Below, piece after piece: positions 1 to 6,271 of a stretch of 12,077 nt of DNA (within the stretch, counting starts at the first letter, position 1; each line of letters opens with the position of its first letter). This DNA is from Chryseobacterium gleum (GTDB taxonomy: Bacteria; Bacteroidota; Bacteroidia; UBA10329), in NCBI GenBank assembly GCA_945874195.1, contig CAMCFW010000026.1:1-12077 (forward strand), written 5' to 3'. The notes beneath the pieces are model-generated. The model did no database searches, had not been told where the DNA came from, and worked only from the letters and a program-made list of their open reading frames with translations. The position numbers and the translations under genes were made by a program.

Positions 1-521
1 TTCAGCTCATCGGCAATTTGCATGGTCAGACGTTCCTGCACCTGCGGGCGCTTGGCGAAATAATCCACAATGCGGTTCAGTTTTGACAGTCCGACCACTT
101 TACCGCTGTTGATGTATGCCACGTGCGCAATGCCTATGATCGGAACAAAATGGTGCTCGCAGAACGAATGGACCTTGATATCTTTTTCCACCAACATTTC
201 ATTGTAACCATACTTGTTCTCGAAAAGCTTCACCTCAGGTTTGTTCTTCGGATTCAGTCCGCTGAAAACCTCCTCAACATACATTTTGGCCACTCGCATC
301 GGTGTTCCTCTCAAACTGTCGTCAGAAAGGTCAAGCCCAAGTGTATCCATGATATAAGCGAAATGCTCCGCGATCTTTTCAATCTTATCGCGGTCCGATA
401 TGGCGTGTGCATTCTCCCTCATCGGAGTTTCCAACGAGGTTGCAATGTGGTTGTCGCCCACTTCTTCGATCAATTCGACCGCGCTACCCTTCAAATTCAA
501 CAAAATTCCGTTCCGTTTCAT
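1..521 (-). CDS. folE: GTP cyclohydrolase I (FolE), C-terminus cut off by the window edge
   Basis: FolE converts GTP to 7,8-dihydroneopterin triphosphate, the first step of folate and tetrahydropterin synthesis, in the cytoplasm. 173 complete residues are visible. The family core is clear: LGLDLSDDSL (61-70), RGTPMRVAKMY, FSGLNP, FENKYGYNEML, the zinc/active-site stretch SFCEHHFVP with Cys121, His123 and His124, GKVVGLSKLNR and RPQVQERLT. The second zinc cysteine should lie beyond the window. The start is uncertain. ATG at 521 overlaps the end of the upstream PTPS gene by 38 bp and gives a family-like N-terminus; GTG at 461 and ATG at 422 are in-frame alternatives, but 422 would be short. It is the last visible gene of the sigma-idi-PTPS-folE run, so it is probably co-transcribed with them. 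Family assignment is near certain; whether this is the housekeeping copy or a regulated paralogue is unknown. Confidence 0.93.
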   Translation of the reverse strand, partial: MKRNGILLNLKGSAVELIEEVGDNHIATSLETPMRENAHAISDRDKIEKIAEHFAYIMDTLGLDLSDDSLRGTPMRVAKMYVEEVFSGLNPKNKPEVKLFENKYGYNEMLVEKDIKVHSFCEHHFVPIIGIAHVAYINSGKVVGLSKLNRIVDYFAKRPQVQERLTMQIADEL

Positions 522-894
522 GTAATGTGACTTTTAACTCGAGTTCGGCCTTTAAATGTGGCCTTAGTTTGTGCCAGATAACCACAGCAATATTCTCTGC
601 CGTTGGATTCAGGTTTTTGAATTCCGGTGTATCAAGATTAAGGTTTCTGTGATCGAAGGGCTTTTCAACGTGATCCAAGATCAACATCTTCAGGTCTTTC
701 ATGTCTATCACATAACCAGTTTCGGGATCGATTGTTCCCTTTACGCTTACTGTAAGCACATAATTATGGCCATGATAGTTCGGGTTGTTGCACTTGCCGA
801 ACACCTCATCATTCTTCTCATCCGACCAAGCGGGGTTGAAAAGCCTGTGCGCGGCATTGAACTGCGCCTTTCTGCTGACGGTCACTTTCATCAT
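484..894 (-). CDS. 6-pyruvoyl-tetrahydropterin synthase / QueD-family protein, mammalian-type motif
   Basis: This 136-residue enzyme should act on the FolE product, dihydroneopterin triphosphate, giving 6-pyruvoyl-tetrahydropterin or, for QueD, 6-carboxytetrahydropterin. Zinc ligands are His16 (AAHR), His41 and His43 (HGHNY). Catalytic candidates are Cys35 in KCNNPNYHGHNY, the Asp81-His82 pair (FDHRNLN) and Glu126 (HETERN). The spacing of five residues between the catalytic Cys and the HGH is that of mammalian PTPS, unlike the shorter E. coli QueD spacing. PTAEN and the GYVIDMKDLK segment also follow PTPS. The start is a double ATG at 894/891, six bases after the idi stop, so the two are co-transcribed. 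Its end overlaps the likely folE start, so two consecutive pterin enzymes are encoded together. Family is certain; the exact product (biopterin-type, queuosine precursor or other) cannot be settled here. Such genes are often labelled queD automatically. Confidence 0.92.
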   Translation of the reverse strand: MMKVTVSRKAQFNAAHRLFNPAWSDEKNDEVFGKCNNPNYHGHNYVLTVSVKGTIDPETGYVIDMKDLKMLILDHVEKPFDHRNLNLDTPEFKNLNPTAENIAVVIWHKLRPHLKAELELKVTLHETERNFVEFEG

Positions 895-900
895 CCTACA

Positions 901-1452
901 TTATACTCCCACCGTCCTTTGTGGCCGATGTTCCATTCCTGTAAGGTGATCCCTGAACTTATCGATGATAATGCGAAACCAGATCGAATAACGTTCCGGT
1001 TGATTTTCCGCGTCCGTGAATACCTTAACTAACGGTGCAAAGGTATGATCTTCTGCCTCTTTTGGATTCAGGGCCACCGTCCCATCATAAATTCCGAAGA
1101 AAACGTGGTCAAATTCGTGCTCAATCAGACCGTTTTCAACCTCACTTCTGTATATGAAAGAGAACTGCTCCACCAGTTGAGTTTCGATGCCCATTTCCTC
1201 CTTCAGTCTTCTATTGGCGCATTCCAAACTGCTTTCGCCATCACTCGGATGTGTGCAGCAGGTATTTGTCCAGAGGCCGCCACCGTGGTATTTGCCTGAG
1301 GCTCGTTTTTGCATTAGAAGTTCGCCTCGGCTATTGAAAACGAATACGGAAACCGCCCTATGTAACGCGCCTTTCCGGTGCGCTTCCAGCTTTTCCATCA
1401 GGCCGATGGAATCGTCCTGCTCGTTGACCAATATGACCTGCTGTTTGTTCAT
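901..1452 (-). CDS. idi: Isopentenyl-diphosphate delta-isomerase, type I (Nudix fold)
   Basis: Idi interconverts isopentenyl and dimethylallyl diphosphate and so feeds all isoprenoids (quinone side chains, carotenoids). The 183-residue protein matches E. coli Idi closely. Metal ligands are His25, His31 and His68. The catalytic cysteine lies in NTCCTHP (Cys66), the catalytic glutamate in IEHEFDHVFFG (Glu111/Glu113), and the conserved tryptophan in RYSIWF (Trp158). A Nudix-like RRLKEEMGI helix spans 81-89. The start is ATG at 1452 (MNKQQVILVNEQDD, aligning with the E. coli N-terminus); a TTG five codons upstream is less likely. It lies 64 bp after the ECF sigma gene with no convincing promoter between them, and six bases before the PTPS gene. 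In many Bacteroidota, as I recall, idi travels with carotenoid genes; none is visible here. Confidence 0.95.
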   Translation of the reverse strand: MNKQQVILVNEQDDSIGLMEKLEAHRKGALHRAVSVFVFNSRGELLMQKRASGKYHGGGLWTNTCCTHPSDGESSLECANRRLKEEMGIETQLVEQFSFIYRSEVENGLIEHEFDHVFFGIYDGTVALNPKEAEDHTFAPLVKVFTDAENQPERYSIWFRIIIDKFRDHLTGMEHRPQRTVGV

Positions 1453-1516
1453 GTTCTGAGAAAGCAAAGATCGTCAACTTTATGCTGACGACCTTCATCT
1501 AACCCGATTGACCAGA

Positions 1517-2023
1517 TCAATTCCTGTAATCCTTCAGATCCTTCATCAGGGTTTGCTTCGCGAAGTAGATGCGGCTTTTCACTGTTCCGATAGGAATATT
1601 AAGGTGCTCAGCGATCTCCTTGTATTTGAAGCCCTTAAGGTGCATTGTGAACGGAATACGCGTGTTATCATCCAACTGGTCAATCAATTTGTTGATCTGC
1701 TTGGTTGCCAACATGCTGTCTGGCGTGTATTCTACCGATGCAGGAACAAAATCCAACACGGCCACCTCGTCATTGGTGGTGATCACCGTATTTGCCCGCT
1801 TCATCTTGCGATACTGATTTATGAAGGTGTTCTTCATAATGGTGTGAAGCCAGGCCTTCATGTTCGTGTTTGGCGTGTACTTGTCCTGATAGGTTATGGC
1901 CTTCATCATGGTTTCTTGAAGAAGATCCTGAGCATCTTCTCGGTTCTTTGTAAGGCTAAGCGCGAAGTATTCCAACACATCGCTCATTTTCAGGAGTCTA
2001 TCGTTAAATGTTAATGCTGACAT
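1517..2023 (-). CDS. ECF-type RNA polymerase sigma factor
   Basis: A 168-residue sigma-70 family protein with only regions 2 and 4, the extracytoplasmic-function layout. Region 2 runs from about 12 to 76: NREDAQDLLQETMMKAI (27-43) is the core-binding part, and the stretch around Trp58 (MKAWLHTIMKNTFINQYR) is the part that melts and reads the -10 element. Region 4 occupies about 109-163, with the helix-turn-helix FKYKEIAEHLNIPIGTVKSR that reads the -35 element. The start is ATG at 2023. No anti-sigma gene lies next to it; the following genes are idi, PTPS and folE, which suggests it is controlled by its own transcription rather than by a membrane anti-sigma. A Bacteroidota-type promoter and two copies of a dyad lie directly upstream, and the CarH-like regulator gene is the next gene upstream. 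Family certain; target promoters unknown. Confidence 0.93.
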   Translation of the reverse strand: MSALTFNDRLLKMSDVLEYFALSLTKNREDAQDLLQETMMKAITYQDKYTPNTNMKAWLHTIMKNTFINQYRKMKRANTVITTNDEVAVLDFVPASVEYTPDSMLATKQINKLIDQLDDNTRIPFTMHLKGFKYKEIAEHLNIPIGTVKSRIYFAKQTLMKDLKDYRN

Positions 2024-2039
2024 GGTCTTATTTCTTTAT

Positions 2040-2069
2040 TGTTTAACTGTTTTATTAAATTCTTCAACA
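2040..2069. promoter_or_regulatory. Dyad site A, TGTTTAA-N16-TTCAACA
   Basis: Inverted repeat with half-sites TGTTTAA (2040-2046) and TTCAACA (2063-2069), separated by exactly 16 bp. It sits between the putative -7 element of the sigma-factor promoter and the sigma ATG at 2023, so it would cover the transcription start. Three further copies with the same spacer occur at 2104, 6321 and 8496. Twenty-three of its 30 positions match the 6321 copy. Function is inferred only from position, repetition and symmetry. Confidence 0.5.
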
Positions 2070-2099
2070 AACATAAGGTTCAATGTTTAAACGTCCAAA
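2068..2099 (-). promoter_or_regulatory. Promoter of the ECF sigma operon
   Basis: On the minus strand TTTG (2096-2099) is followed after 20 bp by TATGTTTG (2068-2075), a full match to the Bacteroidota housekeeping pattern TTTG...TAnnTTTG. Transcription should start near 2061, leaving a leader of about 38 nt before the ATG at 2023. Dyad sites A and B lie just downstream and just upstream of it. The match is read by eye from the known consensus. Confidence 0.6.
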
Positions 2100-2103
2100 C
2101 TTT

Positions 2104-2133
2104 TGTTGAACTATTTTTTAAATTAATTAAACA
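2104..2133. promoter_or_regulatory. Dyad site B, TGTTGAA-N16-TTAAACA
   Basis: Second copy of the dyad in the sigma leader region: half-sites TGTTGAA (2104-2110) and TTAAACA (2127-2133), again with exactly 16 bp between. It lies immediately upstream of the -33 element of the sigma promoter. Its distance from site A is 64 bp, close to six turns of B-DNA, so both would face the same side of the helix. Twenty-two of 30 positions match the 6321 copy. Confidence 0.45.
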
Positions 2134-2149
2134 ATTAAAATCGCGAAAA

Positions 2150-2183
2150 CGCTGAAAGCCCTGTACTAGCAGGGGTTTCAGCG
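2150..2183 (-). terminator. Rho-independent terminator after the CarH-like gene
   Basis: A 14-bp stem (arms 2150-2163 and 2170-2183, one G/G mismatch, six-base loop) begins 29 bp past the regulator stop. On the minus strand it is followed by TTTTCGCGATTTT. It separates the epimerase-SRPBCC-regulator operon from the sigma operon, which therefore needs its own promoter (present at 2068-2099). Confidence 0.75.
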
Positions 2184-2212
2184 CAAATGTTAAATAAACT
2201 TAAGGGAGCGAA

Positions 2213-3094
2213 TTAATCCTTTTCGATGAACGAAATGAACTCTTTCACGTCTTTGAGCGCCTTGACGTTCTCGGGTATAGAGAACTTGGCTTGGCACACC
2301 TGATAACCTGAAGCGACAATGGTCTTTGATGGAAAGTCTGCCGACATGCGGTTGAGGTAATTCTGTAAATAGTCCTGGGGAATGTTGGCGACAAAGGCTG
2401 TTACAAGTAAATCTGGACGATGGGCCTCAACCACCTTCAGAAGATCAGGATAAGGGAGTGACTGACCTAGATAGATGGTCTCATAGCCCCTTTTCTTCAT
2501 CAGATAGCGGTAGAACAGGAGTCCCATTTCATGGTATTCTCCTTCGGGAAGGAATAGCAGAGCCTTCTTGGCACCTTCCATTTCGGGCTGGTATTCTTGA
2601 TCTATGGCCACATATAGTTTCTGAATGACCAAGCTGCTGATGAAATGTTCTTGGGGGATATTGATGTCATCCGTCTGCCACATGACCCCGACCTTTCGAA
2701 GAAACGGGTAAAGTAAGTTGATGGCGGTTGCTTCGAAACCGACCTTCTGAGTGCTATCGGCCAGAATCTTTTGAAACTTTTTGCGATCAAGGTCCACCAT
2801 GGCCACCACCAGCGTATCGATCTGTACCTGGAATTTATCGTCACGTTGATTCAACTTCTCCAACTCCTCACAGATTTCACCGTGGCAGAGTTTGGCGATC
2901 TTCGAGATCTTATGACCATGATTGTTCAGGATGGCCACATTCAGCAACTTCTTCAACTCCATATCCGAATACTTCCGGATGTTGGTATCAGTCCGGTCCG
3001 GCTTGATGATGTCGTATCGTTTTTCCCAGATACGTATGGTATGTGCCTTTACACCGGAAAGTGTCTCGAGGTCCTTGATGCTATAGTTGCCCAT
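2213..3094 (-). CDS. MerR-family, B12-binding transcriptional regulator (CarH/LitR type), likely light sensor
   Basis: A 293-residue cytoplasmic regulator. Residues 1-70 form a MerR winged helix (YSIKDLETLSGVKAHTIRIWEKRY... with RKYSD near 40). About 88-170 is the helical cap of cobalamin photoreceptors, containing W139-x9-E149-H150, the W-x9-EH signature. About 176-293 is a B12-binding Rossmann domain with E186-Y-H188-E-M-G191 (ExHxxG), where His188 would ligate cobalt. In characterised CarH proteins, adenosylcobalamin in the dark makes a DNA-binding tetramer that represses; light breaks the Co-C bond and releases the DNA. Intact signatures suggest the same here, but this is inference. Its ATG overlaps the stop of the SRPBCC gene (TAATG), so translation is coupled. 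The ECF sigma gene is the next gene downstream, beyond a terminator. A B12-responsive, light-independent regulator is the main alternative. Confidence 0.9.
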   Translation of the reverse strand: MGNYSIKDLETLSGVKAHTIRIWEKRYDIIKPDRTDTNIRKYSDMELKKLLNVAILNNHGHKISKIAKLCHGEICEELEKLNQRDDKFQVQIDTLVVAMVDLDRKKFQKILADSTQKVGFEATAINLLYPFLRKVGVMWQTDDINIPQEHFISSLVIQKLYVAIDQEYQPEMEGAKKALLFLPEGEYHEMGLLFYRYLMKKRGYETIYLGQSLPYPDLLKVVEAHRPDLLVTAFVANIPQDYLQNYLNRMSADFPSKTIVASGYQVCQAKFSIPENVKALKDVKEFISFIEKD

Positions 3095-3579
3095 TATGCG
3101 TGTTCTAAATGTGTTAACACGGGTTTTCCGAACTTGTTCTCCATTACATGGAATCTATACTCAAATATGCTTCTAACCTTCCGTTCTATGAAAAGCGCGT
3201 TGATCAACTTACCAACAATACCGAGTGGAACTCGATAATGTAGGATATCGGTCATTTCAACTCCACCATCAACAGCTTGAAAAAGATGCTGATGATGCCA
3301 AAAAGCATAGGGTCCAAAGCGTTGCTCATCCACAAACATCTTTCGGTTTTCCACATGCGTGATCTCGGTTACCCAGTCCATTTTAATGAAAGGGAATGGG
3401 GTGACGCAGTACTGGATGATCTGTCCCTCGTACATGCTTTGGATGTCCTTTGTAAGAATTTCAAATTCCATGTCCTTAGGGGTCATTTCGTTCAGATTCT
3501 TAGGCGATGAGAAGAATTCCCACGCCTCGTCCAATGAAATGGGTAAGAACTGATCGTATTGCTTTCGATGTAATTTCAC
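3094..3579 (-). CDS. SRPBCC (START/polyketide cyclase-like) family protein
   Basis: A 161-residue protein of the small-ligand-binding SRPBCC fold, COG4276-like. Family marks are SPKNLNEMTPKDMEFEI (25-41), GPYAFWHHQHLF (89-100), VEMTDILHYRVPLG (107-120) and the final helix with IERKVRSIFEYR (131-142). The ligand is unknown, and the label 'cell division inhibitor' sometimes given to relatives has no support here. The start is GTG at 3579, which overlaps the stop of the upstream epimerase gene (GTGA); its stop overlaps the regulator start (TAATG). It is thus the middle of a tightly coupled trio. As I recall, the SRPBCC plus TIGR01777 pair is often found near photolyase/cryptochrome genes in Bacteroidota and Proteobacteria, which fits a light-linked role; no photolyase is in the window. 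Confidence 0.85.
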   Translation of the reverse strand: MKLHRKQYDQFLPISLDEAWEFFSSPKNLNEMTPKDMEFEILTKDIQSMYEGQIIQYCVTPFPFIKMDWVTEITHVENRKMFVDEQRFGPYAFWHHQHLFQAVDGGVEMTDILHYRVPLGIVGKLINALFIERKVRSIFEYRFHVMENKFGKPVLTHLEHA

Positions 3580-4481
3580 TTCAATAGGTCGTTCAATGCT
3601 TGGTTCAACTGTAAATGTTTGAATTGGAATCCCGTGTCCATCAATCGTTGGCTCGACACGCGCGATCCTTCGGTAACCACTTGGCTCATTTCTCCAATTA
3701 AGGACTTCAACAGGAATGCTGGAATTGTTGGAAGAAGGATCGGTCTTTTCAGCACCTTCCCTGCCGTTTTTATAAAAACTGATTGTGTCACTTGTTCAGG
3801 GGCCACCGCATTGTATGGCCCCTGGAGCACTTCATCTTCAACCGCCCGTAGGTATAATTCTGTCAGATCATCAATATGTATCCAAGGCATCCATTGATTC
3901 CCTGAACCAACTGCGGCACCGAATCCGAAGCGGACCGGCCTAACAAGCTTTGGAAGCGCTCCGCCTTCGTTCATCAGCACCACTCCGGTCCTGACCCTTA
4001 CTTCTCGATCGGCCACCAGCCCGAAAAGTTTAACAGCATCTTCCCACATTTTGCAGGTGATCCCTAGAAAATCATTGGCAGCAGGGTCTTCTTCTTTGAA
4101 AATCCGATCTGTTGTGACCGCTCCATAATATCCGATGGCAGAAGACGAGATGATCGCCTTTATACGCTGATTCCTTCTTTCTAGAACAGCAGACAGAAGT
4201 TGTAGTGGCTTTACGCGACTTTCAAGTATCTCCTTTTTTCGATTTGGCGACCACGGCCTATCGGCAATGCCTGCTCCAGCCAAATGGATAATATGCGTCA
4301 CATTCCGAAGTGCAGTTTCATTCATCGTGCCTTTCTCAAGATCCCAAGTGAAACTCGGCACACCTAACCCATCATGGCTACTTCGACCAATGACGGAAAC
4401 CTCGTGTCCGTTGGTCTTCAGCTTCTCAATGAGCTTACGACCAATAGAACCTGAACCGCCTGTTATGAGAACTTTAGCCAT
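3576..4481 (-). CDS. TIGR01777-family NAD(P)-dependent epimerase/oxidoreductase
   Basis: A 301-residue extended short-chain dehydrogenase-like protein. The nucleotide-binding motif is TGGSGSIGRKL (7-17). Other family blocks are HLAGAGIADRPW (66-77), SSSAIGYYG (112-120) with the YYG active-site region, NDFLG...MWEDAV (136-150), VRTGVVLMNEGGALPKL (163-179), GSGNQWMPWIHIDDL (192-206), GPYNAVAPE and a C-terminal SSQRLMDTGFQFKHL. Substrate is unknown for the family. ATG at 4481 is well supported by the N-terminal Rossmann strand. It is the first gene of the epimerase-SRPBCC-CarH-like operon. A terminator hairpin ends only 17 bp before this ATG, and I see no TAnnTTTG promoter between, so how the operon starts is unclear. 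Confidence 0.88.
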   Translation of the reverse strand: MAKVLITGGSGSIGRKLIEKLKTNGHEVSVIGRSSHDGLGVPSFTWDLEKGTMNETALRNVTHIIHLAGAGIADRPWSPNRKKEILESRVKPLQLLSAVLERRNQRIKAIISSSAIGYYGAVTTDRIFKEEDPAANDFLGITCKMWEDAVKLFGLVADREVRVRTGVVLMNEGGALPKLVRPVRFGFGAAVGSGNQWMPWIHIDDLTELYLRAVEDEVLQGPYNAVAPEQVTQSVFIKTAGKVLKRPILLPTIPAFLLKSLIGEMSQVVTEGSRVSSQRLMDTGFQFKHLQLNQALNDLLK

Positions 4482-4498
4482 GGTTTGAGTATGAAAAA

Positions 4499-4526
4499 GC
4501 GTCCCGCCCCTGACGGAACGGGACGC
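4499..4526 (-). terminator. Rho-independent terminator after the DUF4397 T9SS protein gene
   Basis: Perfect 8-bp GC-rich stem (arms 4499-4506 and 4519-4526, GCGTCCCG type) with a 12-base loop, followed on the minus strand by TTTTT. It begins 17 bp past the stop of the secreted-protein gene and ends 17 bp before the ATG of the epimerase gene, so it could also act as a leader attenuator for that operon. Confidence 0.8.
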
Positions 4527-4543
4527 CTCCTAATTTAATTCGA

Positions 4544-6271
4544 TCACTTTACAACTTGCATCTTTGCAGATACTACACCGTTATCGGTTCGAAGGTTCAC
4601 AAAATAGAATCCTGGGGCCAATTCGCTTGCAGGTATTTCCACTCTGTGATTTCCAGTAAGCATTTCACCGAAACTCTTGACAACCACGCGTTGTCCCATG
4701 GTGTTCACCACTTCTAGATTGATGTTCGTGTCATCCACAAGTTCAAAGAACATTGTAGCATTATCGTTGGTCGGATTTGGGAACAGAGCCGCATTTGAAA
4801 TCGATTCAACATCCTCAACTCCTGTCACATTGCTCAATGGGATCAAGGATCCGTTTGTTCCAAGAGACACCCATAGTCCGAAACCCGCACCGTTCGAATT
4901 CATTGACGGATCAAAGAATCCTGAAGCCAACACCGTGATGGCGGCATCCTGAAGTCCAAGCGTTTCCAATGGTGCATCAAACGCGGCAACATTCACCGCT
5001 CCGGTCGCATCCTGAATGGTCAACTGATAATTCAAAGTTCCCAGTTCAAGATAACCTTGGAATTCGCCATAGGAAATGTCGTTCACGACTGTTCCTGCTC
5101 CCACACCTGTTTCTGCAACATCAACGGTCGGTGCATCGGTTGAACCGTGATACACGAGCACATCTGTTTCATCAGCACCTTGATTGGCAGCTTCTTCACG
5201 CGCTCCAGCGAAGATGTCAAGTCCGAAGGCTGGTGCAGGGCTGTAGCCAGTTGGCGATACGATTCCATTGGCAATGGCAATGTAAGTTTCGCCAGATGCA
5301 AGGAATGGAATGGAAATGGTTCCGACCGAGCCTGCGATTCCTGCTCCATTTGGAGCAACATCAATGTCCAATGGCATTCCAGCCGGAACAGTGATGAATC
5401 CTGATGTTGTTCTGAAGGCGAAATCAGGTATGAGTTCATCTCCATTCACGAACACGTCAACCACCGCAGCAGCGGCATCAGCCGAATTGTGGATCACCTC
5501 CAAACGAGCTTCTGGTGAGGGCAATGCCAAGAGTGCTCCGGCAGCGCCTGTAGAAACAAATAGACCGAATGCAGCTCCATTACTATTTGTTGAAGGATCC
5601 AAGAATCCTGACGCAAGAACTGTCAATGCAGCACCATTCACACCCAGCGTTGCCAATGGAGCATCGAAAGCTGCTACAGCTGCGCCACTTGAAGCGGCTT
5701 GAACTTGGAGTAGGTAATCCTCAACACCCAAGGTCAGATAGCCTTGGAACTGTGAATAGGAAAGGTCGTTCACGGCTTCACCGCCCACTACGGCCAATTC
5801 ATCCACATCAACCATCGGTGCATCTGTCGATCCATGGTAAACAAGAACATCGTTTGTTCCCGCGCCACCCGCTGCAGTTTCACGTGCTCCGGTGAAGATG
5901 TCAAGATCGAAAGAAGGTGCAGGGCTGTAGCCAACTGGCGATACGATTCCATTGGCAATGGCAATGTAGGTCTGACCCGACATGAGCGGACCAACTGGTA
6001 CAGTAACGAGGATATCGCCCGGGCCCGTACTGTTGCCTCCGGCCACTCCAATGCTTAGTGCAACTCCCGAAGGCACGTCCACAAAACCGGATGAAGTACG
6101 GAAAGCGAAATCGTCAATGAACGGTTCGAGCCCGCCATTAACGTAAATGTCAACAACCGCTGCAGCAGCATCGGCCGAATTGTGGATCACTTCCAAACGG
6201 GCTGTCTGAGCCACGCTATTTAAGGAAGCGACACCGAGGATCATTGATAATAGGTAATTTGACTTTTTCAT
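4544..6271 (-). CDS. Secreted T9SS substrate with four DUF4397-like domains
   Basis: A 575-residue exported protein. A Sec signal peptide covers about 1-22 (MKKSNYLLSMILGVASLNSVAQ region). Two near-identical units follow, about 24-253 and 255-480. Each has two DUF4397-like domains: one opening with ARLEVIHNSADAAAAVVD and closing with YIAIANGIVSP, the other opening with DVLVYHGSTDAP and containing FDAPL.TLG and TVLASGF.DPS.NSNGA. Residues 494-575 are a type IX sorting domain (LFPNPTNDNATMFFELVDD..., MGQRVV, G.Y.V.L near the end), which sends the protein across the outer membrane and normally to the cell surface. The composition is acidic and alanine/glycine-rich, as expected for a beta-sandwich adhesin-like protein; binding partner unknown. 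ATG at 6271; dyad site C lies 50 bp upstream and a terminator follows the stop. Confidence 0.88.
   Translation of the reverse strand: MKKSNYLLSMILGVASLNSVAQTARLEVIHNSADAAAAVVDIYVNGGLEPFIDDFAFRTSSGFVDVPSGVALSIGVAGGNSTGPGDILVTVPVGPLMSGQTYIAIANGIVSPVGYSPAPSFDLDIFTGARETAAGGAGTNDVLVYHGSTDAPMVDVDELAVVGGEAVNDLSYSQFQGYLTLGVEDYLLQVQAASSGAAVAAFDAPLATLGVNGAALTVLASGFLDPSTNSNGAAFGLFVSTGAAGALLALPSPEARLEVIHNSADAAAAVVDVFVNGDELIPDFAFRTTSGFITVPAGMPLDIDVAPNGAGIAGSVGTISIPFLASGETYIAIANGIVSPTGYSPAPAFGLDIFAGAREEAANQGADETDVLVYHGSTDAPTVDVAETGVGAGTVVNDISYGEFQGYLELGTLNYQLTIQDATGAVNVAAFDAPLETLGLQDAAITVLASGFFDPSMNSNGAGFGLWVSLGTNGSLIPLSNVTGVEDVESISNAALFPNPTNDNATMFFELVDDTNINLEVVNTMGQRVVVKSFGEMLTGNHRVEIPASELAPGFYFVNLRTDNGVVSAKMQVVK
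4832..6202 (-). repeat. Intragenic tandem duplication of about 0.69 kb
   Basis: Two direct units, 5513-6202 and 4832-5509, encode residues 24-253 and 255-480 of the T9SS protein. The offset is 693 bp at the first block (ARLEVIH) and 684 bp at the YIAIANGIVSP block, so a net three-codon indel separates the copies. A 33-bp block (5252-5284 and 5936-5968) is identical at DNA level, pointing to a fairly recent duplication or ongoing gene conversion. Confidence 0.85.

Noticed and set aside
123..652. Plus-strand reading frames opposite folE and PTPS
   Set aside because: Both minus-strand proteins carry full catalytic motifs; the plus-strand translations show no family features.
1471..1491. 6-bp stem between the sigma gene and idi, a possible terminator or idi promoter region
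   Set aside because: The stem is short and its tail only weakly T-rich; GATCTTTG nearby is one base off TAnnTTTG and has no -33 partner at the right distance.
1508..2014. 168-codon plus-strand reading frame opposite the sigma factor gene
   Set aside because: It mirrors the sigma gene codon for codon on the other strand, has no recognisable domain, and the minus-strand product is an unmistakable ECF sigma factor.
2084..2113. A fifth dyad, TGTTTAA at 2084 with TTGAACT downstream
   Set aside because: The spacer is 15 rather than 16 bp and the right half matches at only five of seven positions; it overlaps site B.
3111..3120. Palindrome GTGTTAACAC just upstream of the CarH-like start, as a possible autoregulatory site
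   Set aside because: It lies within the SRPBCC coding end, lacks the N16 dyad layout and is too short to argue for an operator.
5083..6058. Several 70-140-codon frames on both strands inside the DUF4397 protein gene
   Set aside because: They are shadows of the alanine-rich repeat coding sequence; the similar peptides at 5083-5445 and 5788-6051 only reflect the DNA duplication.
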